A stretch of 6,035 bases of DNA. It comes from Acidobacteriota bacterium (lineage in GTDB: Bacteria; Actinomycetota; Acidimicrobiia; Spongiisociales; UBA5794). Shown piece after piece: positions 1-5,283 of the stretch. The position numbers and the translations under genes are program-made. The notes under the pieces are model-generated. The model was not told where the DNA came from. It ran no database searches and saw only the letters and a program-made list of their open reading frames with translations. The stretch is from the NCBI GenBank assembly GCA_022574065.1, contig JACZST010000122.1, forward strand, positions 1-6,035, in the 5' to 3' direction. The stretch's first letter is position 1. The number at the start of each line of letters is the position of its first letter.

Positions 1-1
1 T

Positions 2-1009
2 GCCGACCTGATCAAGGCCGGGCACGACGTCACGGTGTTCGAGGCATTACATGAGCTCGGCGGCGTCCTTGTCTACGGGATCCCCGAGTTCCGCCTCCCG
101 AAAGCAATCGTTCGAGCCGAGGTGGACCGGCTCGCCGATCTCGGTGTGCGCTTCGAGACAAACGCCGTGATAGGAATGATCGAAACCATCGACGAACTCC
201 TCGACGACGACTACAAAGCGGTGTTCCTCGGCGTGGGGGCCGGGCTCCCGAAGTTTCTGGGGGTGCCGGGGGAAAACCTCATCGGTGTGTACTCGGCCAA
301 CGAGTTTCTCACCCGCGTCAACCTCATGCGTGCTTACGCAGAGGGTGCGGAGACCCCTTTGCTCGACCTGCACCAGAAGACGGTTGCCGTCTTCGGGGGC
401 GGCAACACCGCGATGGATGCGGTACGCACTGCCAGGAGGCTGGGAGCGGCTCCCGCCAAGATCCTCTACCGTCGGAGCGAGGCCGAGATGCCGGCCCGCG
501 CCGAGGAAATGGCACACGCCAAGGTTGAGGGCATCGAGTTCGAGACGCTGGTGATGCCGACCGCAATGCTGGGAGACGAGGAGGGTTGGCTGACCGGGGT
601 CCGGCTCCAGCGAATGGAGCTCGGCGAGCCCGACGAGAGCGGCAGGCTGCGACCCGAGCCGATTCCGGGCGATGAGTACGAGATCGGCATCGACGTGGCA
701 GTGGTGGCGATCGGCAACGACCCGAACCCGCTCATTCACAAGACGACGCCCGACCTCGAGCAGACCACGTGGGGTACCCTCGTCGCCGACCCGCAAACCG
801 GCCGCACCTCGAAAGTCGGGGTGTTCGCCGGCGGCGACATCGTCACCGGCGGCGCCACCGTGATCCTGGCGATGGGAGCAGGGAGGCGGGCAGCGGCTTC
901 GATCGACGAGTATCTCGACACCGGGGCGTGGCAGGTCGCGACCGAGTGTGGAGGCGGTCTCATCGACGAACCCCTCACTCTGCTGGCCACGACCGCACAT
1001 ACCACGTAA
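2..1009 (+). CDS. gltA: NADPH-dependent glutamate synthase-type flavoprotein (GltA/GltD/NfnB family), 5' partial
   Basis: The reading frame is open from the first bases, so the start lies upstream; the GTG at 35 is internal. About 335 residues are visible of a family that is usually near 460-480. The missing part should hold the N-terminal Fe-S segment and the first GxGxxG of the FAD site. What remains begins in the FAD domain (VTVFEALHELGG, then YGIPEFRLPK). An NAD(P)H-binding VFGGGNTAMD motif follows at about 389-418, with an RRSEAEMPAR segment after it. The C-terminal FAD motif AGGDIVTGGATVILAMGAG lies at about 827-883. In this family electrons pass between NADPH, flavin and Fe-S centres, for glutamate synthesis or, in NfnB and SudA relatives, ferredoxin or sulfide chemistry. 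The sequence does not separate these roles. It is cytoplasmic, and converges with the next gene with only 16 bases between the stop codons. Confidence 0.85.
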   Translation, partial: ADLIKAGHDVTVFEALHELGGVLVYGIPEFRLPKAIVRAEVDRLADLGVRFETNAVIGMIETIDELLDDDYKAVFLGVGAGLPKFLGVPGENLIGVYSANEFLTRVNLMRAYAEGAETPLLDLHQKTVAVFGGGNTAMDAVRTARRLGAAPAKILYRRSEAEMPARAEEMAHAKVEGIEFETLVMPTAMLGDEEGWLTGVRLQRMELGEPDESGRLRPEPIPGDEYEIGIDVAVVAIGNDPNPLIHKTTPDLEQTTWGTLVADPQTGRTSKVGVFAGGDIVTGGATVILAMGAGRRAAASIDEYLDTGAWQVATECGGGLIDEPLTLLATTAHTT

Positions 1010-1025
1010 CCAACCCTGGTTGTGA

Positions 1026-1607
1026 CTACCGGCGGACAAGGCTCTCGTCGAGGTCGGCGATAGAGGCGGCACCACACAGCGCCATGGAGCGGGCGATCTC
1101 CTCCCGCAGCTGCTCGAGCAGTCCAGTCACACCGGCGGGGCCATCGACGGCCAGCGCCCACAGCAACGGGCGTCCGACCAGAACCCCGGCAGCACCCATT
1201 GCCAGCGCCTTCACGATGTCGGTGCCGTTGCGCAGCCCACCATCGACCAAGACCGGCACCCTCCCGTCCACGGTCGCCACGATCTCAGATAATGCGAACG
1301 CTGTGGGTACCACCGTGTCCAGCTGGCGGCCGCCATGGTTGGAGACGATCACCCCGGCGGCTCCGGCCCGCACCGCCGTGTCGACGTCGTCCCCCCTGAG
1401 AACGCCCTTGACCACGACAGGCAGCCCCGAGATCTCGTGCAGCCACCCGATGTCGGCGGGCGTGAGCGCAGGATCGAGACTGCTATCTGCGTACGCCTCG
1501 AGCGCCGATCCTGCCCCGCCGTGCCTTCCGATGCCGAGGTTGGCAAGTTCCATCCCCGGAGGGAGGTCGAAACGGTTACGAACGTCCCGCTTGCGCTTGG
1601 ATAGCAC
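1026..1607 (-). pseudogene. C-terminal remnant of FMN-dependent alpha-hydroxy-acid dehydrogenase (lactate/glycolate oxidase family)
   Basis: The frame is open on the minus strand from a TTG at 1712, but family similarity begins only near 1607, at VLSKRKRDVRNRFDLPPG. It then runs unbroken to the natural C-terminal end (ESLVRR). Visible functional residues are the active-site Lys in VVVKG, the His/Arg pair in SNHGGRQLD, and the FMN-phosphate segments DGGLRNGTD and VGRPLLW. Full-length members have about 360-380 residues. The first 160 or so, which supply the N-terminal barrel strands and the substrate- and flavin-binding Tyr, Gln and Thr residues, are absent in all three minus frames upstream. 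The 35 residues ahead of the homology are unlike the family and run into the antitoxin operator. GTG codons at 1646 and 1607 could start translation, without a clear ribosome binding site. A partial TIM barrel should not be active, so this is called a remnant. A shortened but expressed protein cannot be excluded. Confidence 0.75.
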
Positions 1608-1667
1608 TCGCTGCTGCCGCGCCCCGAACGCGCCCCTGGAATGCACTCTCTCGGCGTCGGGTTGAAA

Positions 1668-1712
1668 CTGTACAGAAAACCGGCGTGACTTTTTGTACAG
1701 ATTACTGTACAA
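1668..1712. promoter_or_regulatory. YefM-type operator with three TGTACA cores
   Basis: Three TGTACA hexamers lie at 1669-1674, 1694-1699 and 1706-1711. The first sits in a perfect 8-bp palindrome CTGTACAG (1668-1675). The other two form the arms of an inverted repeat TTGTACAG-ATTA-CTGTACAA (1693-1712), with hexamer centres 12 bp apart. E. coli YefM-YoeB is known to bind neighbouring palindromes with a TGTACA core, so the likely use is autorepression of the antitoxin-toxin operon. The third, upstream site at 25 bp spacing is an addition to the simple pair. The block also covers the 5' end of the leftward open frame of the dehydrogenase remnant. Confidence 0.75.
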
Positions 1713-1713
1713 T
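1685..1713 (+). promoter_or_regulatory. candidate sigma70-type promoter of the toxin-antitoxin operon
   Basis: A TACAAT hexamer at 1708-1713 resembles the -10 consensus. GTGACT at 1685-1690, 17 bp upstream, shares TGAC with the -35 consensus. The -10 box lies inside the right arm of the TGTACA palindrome, so operator binding would block polymerase. The transcript would start near 1720, just ahead of an AAGGAGG ribosome binding site at 1727-1733. This is inferred from consensus only. Confidence 0.45.
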
Positions 1714-1744
1714 CCTAACCGACTCCAAGGAGGGAATCATCACT

Positions 1745-1981
1745 ATGGCAACGGCTCCGCTAACTGAAGCCCGCGACCGACTCAGCGAGATCATGGACGA
1801 TGTGGCGTCCCATGGCACAGAATGGACGATCACTCGGCACGGTCGACCCGTGGCTGTGATCGTCGGTGCGGAGGAGTACGAGTCCTTGATCGAGACCCTG
1901 AACATCCTCTCTGATGACGGCACCATGAGCGCAATCGCAGAGGCCGAACAAGATGTCGCTGAGGGTCGCTTGAACGACTGA
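1745..1981 (+). CDS. type II antitoxin, Phd/YefM family (YefM/RelB-like)
   Basis: This 78-residue protein has the Phd/YefM layout. The N-terminal part (MATAPLTEARDRLSEIMDDV, then WTITRHGRPVAVIVGAEEYESL, residues 27-48) forms the DNA-binding dimer fold. An acidic C-terminal tail (residues 55-78) should wrap and neutralise the toxin. The pattern resembles Mycobacterium RelB, which despite its name has the Phd/YefM fold. The ATG at 1745 is chosen because a strong AAGGAGG stands at 1727-1733 and because family similarity begins there; the upstream in-frame codon at 1685 lies in the operator. The toxin gene follows after 24 bases in the same direction. With the TGTACA operator just upstream, autoregulation is likely, tightened by the toxin-antitoxin complex. 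Confidence 0.88.
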   Translation: MATAPLTEARDRLSEIMDDVASHGTEWTITRHGRPVAVIVGAEEYESLIETLNILSDDGTMSAIAEAEQDVAEGRLND

Positions 1982-2005
1982 GCGCAACTGGGAGGCGAGC
2001 TGCTC

Positions 2006-2254
2006 GTGATCCGCTGGACAAATCGAGCCATCAAGGACATGGAGTCGCTTCCGCCGAATTTCCAGGCGCGGATGAACGCCATCGTCGCCGAACTGGATTC
2101 GAACCCGGCCAGACGGGGAACCAAGCTGAAAGGAAAGCTGGCGGGCAAGTGGTCAGTACGCCTCGGCCGGTCGCACCGAATCATCTATAAGATTGACGAG
2201 GACGCTGACATCGTCGTGCTGACTGTACGGCCGAGGAAGGACGCGTATCGATGA
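2006..2254 (+). CDS. type II toxin, RelE/ParE superfamily
   Basis: This basic 82-residue protein has RelE/ParE features: an N-terminal strand (MIRWTNRAIKDMESL), an Arg/Lys-rich middle (ARRGTKLKGKLAGKWSVRLG, residues 35-54), then RSHRIIYKID and a C-terminal strand VVLTVRPRKDAYR. RelE-type members cut mRNA in the ribosomal A site; ParE-type members inhibit gyrase. The WSVRLG...HRIIYKID signature and the final RKDAYR favour the RelE side, but the activity is inferred. The GTG start is supported by GGGAGG at 1990-1995, ten bases upstream, and by alignment of the N-terminal strand. The stop codon overlaps the ATG of the next ORF (ATGA at 2251-2254). The toxin looks intact and is presumably held in check by the upstream antitoxin. 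Confidence 0.87.
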   Translation: MIRWTNRAIKDMESLPPNFQARMNAIVAELDSNPARRGTKLKGKLAGKWSVRLGRSHRIIYKIDEDADIVVLTVRPRKDAYR

Positions 2255-2542
2255 GCCCGCCCGCCGCGCCCATCCCATTTCCGTCTTCAGGAGCAGAGCG
2301 CGAGATATTCCTGCGTGCCCTGCGCGACTACTCCGACGCCTGTGAACCTTGTCTATCACGACGAATACACAAACGAGTTCTGGTATCTGACACGCGGAAT
2401 GAACGTCGCGCTCGTCGAAAGGGACAACGACGAGCTACTTGTGTGGTGGGACGATGCCGACGCGCTGGCACCCGGCATGGCGCGACAGGCGTTGGAGCAG
2501 GCGCTCGGGGATGTACGCACCCCGACGTTTCTCGATATCTGA
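2251..2542 (+). pseudogene. small third ORF of the toxin-antitoxin operon, apparently frameshifted
   Basis: Translation can start at the ATG at 2251, which overlaps the toxin stop as ATGA and has GAGGAAGG at 2233-2240. The first 30 codons (ending ALRDYSDA) look protein-like. After about 2340 that frame becomes an Arg-rich string typical of wrong-frame reading. The +1 frame instead gives a plausible acidic protein (VNLVYHDEYTNEFWYLTRG, then VALVERDNDELLVWWDDADA, ending TFLDI) that stops at 2540-2542. Skipping one base near T2341 joins the halves into a product of about 96 residues. Possible causes are a one-base insertion, a sequencing error, or frameshifting; no recognised slippery site is seen. 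Alternatively a shorter protein starts at GTG 2315 or GTG 2342, though neither has a ribosome binding site. I do not recognise the family. The position implies translational coupling to the toxin. Confidence 0.5.
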
Positions 2543-2795
2543 CCCGGCTGGTGGTGCCTCTCTTGAGCGGTCCGGCGCCGGGCGCACCCGAAACAGAGCG
2601 GCCACGGCCACCCTTGCGACCAGCCTTGGGCCACGTTTGGTCCATACCTGGTCCATGAGACCAGGGAGATGACGCGAACCGGCGCGAGACACCGCGAGGT
2701 ATCGAGGTGGTCGGAATCACAGGCCCTGTAGGCACAATCGCCCGAATCCCGTACAGTGCCAGGGGAGCAGCAGAACCGGCCGAAACCGGCTGAAT
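2543..2795. other. intergenic stretch without a convincing gene; short repeats
   Basis: No frame here gives a protein-like product with a start signal on either strand; long open frames exist only because the DNA is GC-rich. Two direct copies of TGGTCCAT lie at 2638-2645 and 2649-2656. The second is part of a perfect hairpin CCTGGTC-CATGA-GACCAGG (2647-2665). Toward the tRNA fragment, ACCGGC-rich short repeats occur at about 2774-2800, including AAACCG (2783-2788) facing CGGTTT (2796-2801). This could be an attachment-site flank or a decayed segment; the function is unknown. Confidence 0.4.
2647..2665. repeat. perfect 7-bp inverted repeat (hairpin) overlapping an 8-bp direct repeat
   Basis: CCTGGTC and GACCAGG pair perfectly around a 5-base loop. 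The direct repeat TGGTCCAT (2638-2645 and 2649-2656, 11 bases apart, about one helical turn) overlaps its left arm. No T-run follows on either strand, so it is not a standard intrinsic terminator. The repeats could be protein-binding sites, for example arm sites of a recombinase, but no recombinase gene is visible. Confidence 0.4.
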
Positions 2796-2838
2796 CGGTT
2801 TAGAAGTCCGCTGCTCTATCCAGTTGAGCTACGGGGGC
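2796..2838 (-). pseudogene. truncated tRNA-Arg(TCT), 5' half only
   Basis: Read on the minus strand, the sequence has the 5' acceptor strand GCCCCCG, the D arm GCTC...GAGC, the 5' anticodon stem GCGGA and the loop CTTCTAA with anticodon TCT. It then departs from a tRNA. The 3' anticodon strand should be TCCGC but reads ACCGA. No T arm with a normal loop and no 3' acceptor strand CGGGGGC follow at the right distance. No separate 3' half is seen elsewhere in the window. It lies just downstream of tRNA-Gly on the same strand, so it was probably the next tRNA of a small cluster. The break at the anticodon loop, a favoured crossover position for tyrosine integrases, suggests recombination, but a simple deletion would look the same. 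Confidence 0.75.
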
Positions 2839-2857
2839 AAAGCAGTGAAGCCGTACG

Positions 2858-2928
<71 letters not shown>

Positions 2929-2966
2929 GAACGGACCGGTAGGTTACCCGGCCGCTGCCTTGAATC

Positions 2967-3620
2967 TCAGCGCTTGACGGCGATGGTCAACCCGTCGAAG
3001 AGCGGGAGCAACTGGGTATCGAGCCGATCGTCATCCGAGGCCGCTCTGTTGAATCGGCGCACAGCCTCGATAGATTCCGAGGTGTCGCTTGGATCGGCCA
3101 CCTTGCCCGAACGTAGCGTGTTGTCCGCCACCACGATCCCTCCGCTCTTCATGCGCGGGACGACGAGGGAGAGGTACTCGGGATATCCGGTCTTGTCGGC
3201 ATCGATAAAGGCAAGATCGAACGTCGGTTCCTCCGGCATGGCGGCCAGGGTCTCGGCGGCGGGGCCGATGCGCAGGTCGATGCGGTCGGAAAGGCCCGCC
3301 TTTTCCCAATAGCGACGGGCGATGTTCGTCCACTCCTCGCTGGCGTCGAGGGCGACGACGGTTCCGCCTTCCGGCAAGGCGGATGCCATCGCCAACGCCG
3401 AATACCCGGTGAAGGAACCAATTTCGAGGATGGCGTGCGCCCCCGAGATCCGCACCAGAAAGCGAAGGAACTCCGCTTGCTCCGGGCCGATCTGCATCAT
3501 GGCCTCGGGGAGCTCAGCGGTTTCCGCGATGAGGGCCAGCTCGAGCTGATCGGGCGCGTTGGTGTGGTCGGCGATGTAGGTGGTCAATCGATCGTCGAGG
3601 AGAAAGGACTGTCGTGTCAT
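2967..3620 (-). CDS. class I SAM-dependent O-methyltransferase, family 3 (caffeoyl-CoA/catechol OMT-like)
   Basis: This 217-residue protein matches the usual length of bacterial family-3 O-methyltransferases. The SAM-binding motif I is ILEIGSFTGYSALAMA (residues 64-79), and the acidic end of strand 2 is Asp92 in VVALDAS. The divalent-metal ligands expected for the family are present: Asp140 in FIDADK, and Asp166 and Asn167 in VADN. The family methylates hydroxyl groups, usually of catechol-like small molecules; the substrate here is unknown. It should be cytoplasmic and dimeric by analogy. The ATG at 3620 is preferred because the fold begins there (MTRQSFLLDDRL). The open frame extends upstream, but only through sequence that is unlike the family. 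No clear ribosome binding site precedes it. tRNA-Pro lies upstream and tRNA-Gly downstream on the same strand. Confidence 0.9.
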   Translation of the reverse strand: MTRQSFLLDDRLTTYIADHTNAPDQLELALIAETAELPEAMMQIGPEQAEFLRFLVRISGAHAILEIGSFTGYSALAMASALPEGGTVVALDASEEWTNIARRYWEKAGLSDRIDLRIGPAAETLAAMPEEPTFDLAFIDADKTGYPEYLSLVVPRMKSGGIVVADNTLRSGKVADPSDTSESIEAVRRFNRAASDDDRLDTQLLPLFDGLTIAVKR

Positions 3621-3695
3621 AAGAGGGCGCGCCGATAGGTGACAGGTCGTCTCGACCGAAGTGGAACCATTTTCCCTCTCTTGCGGCTTCGCGGC

Positions 3696-3709
3696 GGCCC
3701 GTTCGGGCC
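3696..3709. other. short GC-rich hairpin between tRNA-Pro and the methyltransferase gene
   Basis: GGCCC-GTTC-GGGCC forms a 5-bp stem, or 6 bp with a two-base loop. It lies 65 bases past the 3' end of tRNA-Pro on the minus strand. It might aid termination or processing of the tRNA-Pro transcript, but it has no T-run on that strand, so its role is uncertain. Confidence 0.25.
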
Positions 3710-3773
3710 ACGGCTCCGTAATTGGCCACCCCAACAGAGACCAGATCGCGCACCATTTTGCGGAGCCTCTGCG

Positions 3774-3847
3774 TCGGGCTGGCCGGATTTGAACCGGCGA
3801 CCTCGGCGTCCCAAACGCCGCGCGCTGCCAAGCTGCGCCACAGCCCG
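3774..3847 (-). tRNA. tRNA-Pro(TGG)
   Basis: The cloverleaf is complete on the minus strand: acceptor CGGGCTG/CAGCCCG, D stem GCGC/GCGC, anticodon stem CGGCG/CGCCG around TTTGGGA (anticodon TGG), T stem GCCGG/CCGGC around TTCAAAT, discriminator A. CCA is not encoded. It is divergent from the HTH protein gene, whose ATG is 51 bases away. Confidence 0.96.
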
Positions 3848-3898
3848 TGCCCGTATTGTCGCAGAATTCTCGTCACACTCGGCTGATACGTTGCACCA

Positions 3899-4615
3899 AT
3901 GAGACCGCAGGTTTCTTCTTCCTTGGTCAAACGTGCTGCTGAGTGGGATGAGCTTCACCGGTGGGAGCGGTCCGAGCTTGGCAAAGACCTGCGCCGCCTC
4001 GGCCTGACCTACGGAGAGATCCGTGAGCTGATCCCGGTTCCGAAGGGAACGTTGTCCTACTGGTGCCGGGAGATCGATCTGACCCAAGATCAGATCAAGG
4101 CAATCAGGGCGAGGACTGGACCTGACTCAAGGATGGGCATCCCAGTTGACACCCAGTGGCGTAGACGCGAGGAGGTCGAGCGGATTCGTGAGGAGGCGCG
4201 ACGGTTCGCCGAGGCCCATCTTGACGATCCCCTGTTCGTCGGCGGAGTGGTCCTGTATTGGGCCGAGGGATCGAAGACTCGCAACGATCTCGCATTGTCA
4301 AACGCCGACCCGGCGGAGTTGCGGGCCTTCGTCACCTGGGTGCGCCGTTACCTATTGCCGGAGGCTCGATTCGTCCTCTCGATACACCTGCATGAAGGTA
4401 ACGATGAGCAGTCGGCTCGCGCCTACTGGACGGAAGCAACCGGTTTACGTAGCGCGCGATTCACCAAGACATTCATCAAGCCCAAGGGGACCGGGCATAG
4501 GAAAAATCATCTCGAGCACGGCATCTGCAGGGTTCGAGCCCTCAACAGCGCGGACCCTTGGAACACGCTCATGTCCTGGATCGAGGTCGTCCGCGATCAC
4601 CTCGCCAGCGGCTAG
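3899..4615 (+). CDS. hypothetical protein with N-terminal HTH and possible LAGLIDADG-like C-terminal half
   Basis: This 238-residue soluble protein has two parts. Residues 27-58 (LGKDLRRLGLTYGEIRELI, then VPKGTLSYWCREI) look like a helix-turn-helix of the resolvase/transposase type. A charged helical linker follows (residues 87-107). The second half begins FVGGVVLYWAEGSKTRNDLALSNADPAE (112-139). This resembles the LAGLIDADG helix with Glu123 at the acidic position, followed by the strand and 'isN.D' segment of that fold. KPKGTGHRKN (194-203) is a further conserved-looking block. I recognise the general layout from uncharacterised actinobacterial proteins, but no function is established. A DNA-binding or nuclease-related role is inferred. 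The ATG at 3899 has no Shine-Dalgarno sequence, so the mRNA may be leaderless. tRNA-Pro lies upstream (divergent) and tRNA-Lys starts 26 bases downstream on the same strand. The ORF looks intact and matches its neighbours in composition. Confidence 0.75.
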   Translation: MRPQVSSSLVKRAAEWDELHRWERSELGKDLRRLGLTYGEIRELIPVPKGTLSYWCREIDLTQDQIKAIRARTGPDSRMGIPVDTQWRRREEVERIREEARRFAEAHLDDPLFVGGVVLYWAEGSKTRNDLALSNADPAELRAFVTWVRRYLLPEARFVLSIHLHEGNDEQSARAYWTEATGLRSARFTKTFIKPKGTGHRKNHLEHGICRVRALNSADPWNTLMSWIEVVRDHLASG

Positions 4616-4641
4616 AAATCGTGGCTGATATCCTCATAGGC

Positions 4642-4715
4642 GGGTCGCTAGCTCAACCAGGCAGAGCAACGGATTCTTAATCCGTAGGCTGCGGGTTCGA
4701 TTCCCGCGCGACCCA
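4642..4715 (+). tRNA. tRNA-Lys(CTT)
   Basis: The cloverleaf is complete: acceptor GGGTCGC/GCGACCC, D arm GCTC/GAGC, anticodon stem ACGGA/TCCGT around TTCTTAA (anticodon CTT), T stem GCGGG/CCCGC around TTCGATT, discriminator A. CCA is not encoded. It follows the HTH protein gene in the same direction by 26 bases and could be read through from it. Confidence 0.96.
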
Positions 4716-4768
4716 CGATCCTGTGTTCGAATGGGAACGGAGCCCCCTCGATTGGTGGTTTCGTCGCG

Positions 4769-5152
4769 TCAGCTACTTTCTGCTTTCGTCCCGAACCAGA
4801 ACGAACCTCCATCGGCATCGGTCCCAGACTCGCCCTCCAGCGGGTACCCGGCGGCGGCCCAATCCGACAGACCGCCCTCGTAGCGGCGAACGTTGGTGTA
4901 GCCGGCCTCGACCAGCCATTGGTATGCGAACTGGCTGGCGACACAGGCCGGGTCGGTGCAGTACACGACGATCTCGTCATCGAGGTCGAGATCGTTCTTC
5001 GCGTCCTCAACCGTGTTGTAGTGCAGCGAGCCGGGGATGTGGGCGACGCGAAACCCCCACTCGTGCATGGCCATGATCAGCTTGAAGTCGTCGCCGCGAT
5101 CCAGCTTGGCCTTGAGGTCCTCGCGTTCGATTGTCTTGATGTCGTAGTCCAT
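4769..5152 (-). CDS. single-domain rhodanese-like protein
   Basis: This 127-residue protein has one rhodanese domain. The AHIPGSLH motif is at residues 37-44, the catalytic strand and Cys VVYC at 62-65, and the closing signature GYTNVRRYEGGLSDWAAAGYPLEG at 84-107. Rhodaneses carry a persulfide on the active Cys and move sulfur to thiophilic acceptors; the acceptor here is unknown. The active loop reads CTDPACVAS, with a second Cys (Cys70) five residues on, instead of the classic CRxGxR loop. There is no signal peptide, so it should be cytoplasmic. The ATG at 5152 is chosen because the domain begins there and only a weak AGGGTG lies just upstream. Extending the frame upstream would translate the antisense of tRNA-Leu, which is not credible. 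Confidence 0.88.
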   Translation of the reverse strand: MDYDIKTIEREDLKAKLDRGDDFKLIMAMHEWGFRVAHIPGSLHYNTVEDAKNDLDLDDEIVVYCTDPACVASQFAYQWLVEAGYTNVRRYEGGLSDWAAAGYPLEGESGTDADGGSFWFGTKAESS

Positions 5153-5156
5153 GGTG

Positions 5157-5187
5157 TTCACCCTACCGAACGTCCCTCTGCAACAAT
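5157..5187 (+). promoter_or_regulatory. weak candidate promoter for tRNA-Leu
   Basis: TTCACC (5157-5162) and AACAAT (5182-5187) each match four of six consensus positions, with a 19-bp spacer. Initiation would fall a few bases before the tRNA at 5197. The 44-bp gap must serve both the tRNA and the divergent rhodanese gene. This is consensus matching only. Confidence 0.25.
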
Positions 5188-5196
5188 CAGCGACAC

Positions 5197-5283
5197 GCGG
5201 GCGTGGCGGAATTGGCAGACGCGCCAGGTTTAGGACCTGGTGGCCGAAAGGCCGTGGGGGTTCAAATCCCTCCGCCCGCACCA
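5197..5283 (+). tRNA. tRNA-Leu(TAG), CCA encoded
   Basis: This is a class II tRNA: acceptor GCGGGCG/CGCCCGC, anticodon stem CCAGG/CCTGG around TTTAGGA (anticodon TAG), a long variable arm GGCC-GAAA-GGCC, a T arm with loop TTCAAAT, and discriminator A at 5280. The CCA end is encoded at 5281-5283, unlike the other three intact tRNAs in the window. It is divergent from the rhodanese gene. Confidence 0.96.

Noticed and set aside
35..37. GTG as the start of the glutamate synthase-type gene
   Set aside because: The frame is open to the window edge, and the residues before it (ADLIKAGHDVT) already belong to the FAD domain, so the true start is outside the window.
47..1075. Long minus-strand open frame across the first gene
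   Set aside because: It is antisense to a well-supported flavoprotein, and its product is rich in His, Arg and Pro with no recognisable motif, as expected for a GC-rich shadow.
2341..2658. Continuation of the third ORF in its original frame
   Set aside because: The product becomes Arg- and Pro-rich and low in structure, while the +1 frame is protein-like and ends cleanly at 2542.
2435..2692. Minus-strand frame with MDQVWTKRGP, considered as an integrase C-terminal tail next to the tRNA
   Set aside because: Tails of this style occur in some integrases, but only about ten residues look suggestive. No catalytic motif is present, and the orientation relative to the tRNA break is not clearly right.
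2600..2800. Group I intron splitting tRNA-Arg at the anticodon
   Set aside because: No 3' exon (T arm plus CGGGGGC acceptor strand) appears to the left on the minus strand within the window, and I see no intron core pairing.
3617..4087. Minus-strand frame containing GSARRLGRRGRRFKSGQPD
   Set aside because: This is the familiar spurious translation through tRNA-Pro; it also overlaps the divergent HTH gene.
4648..5010. Minus-strand frame containing GRAGIEPAAYG
   Set aside because: It is a spurious translation of the antisense of tRNA-Lys and overlaps the rhodanese gene in another frame.
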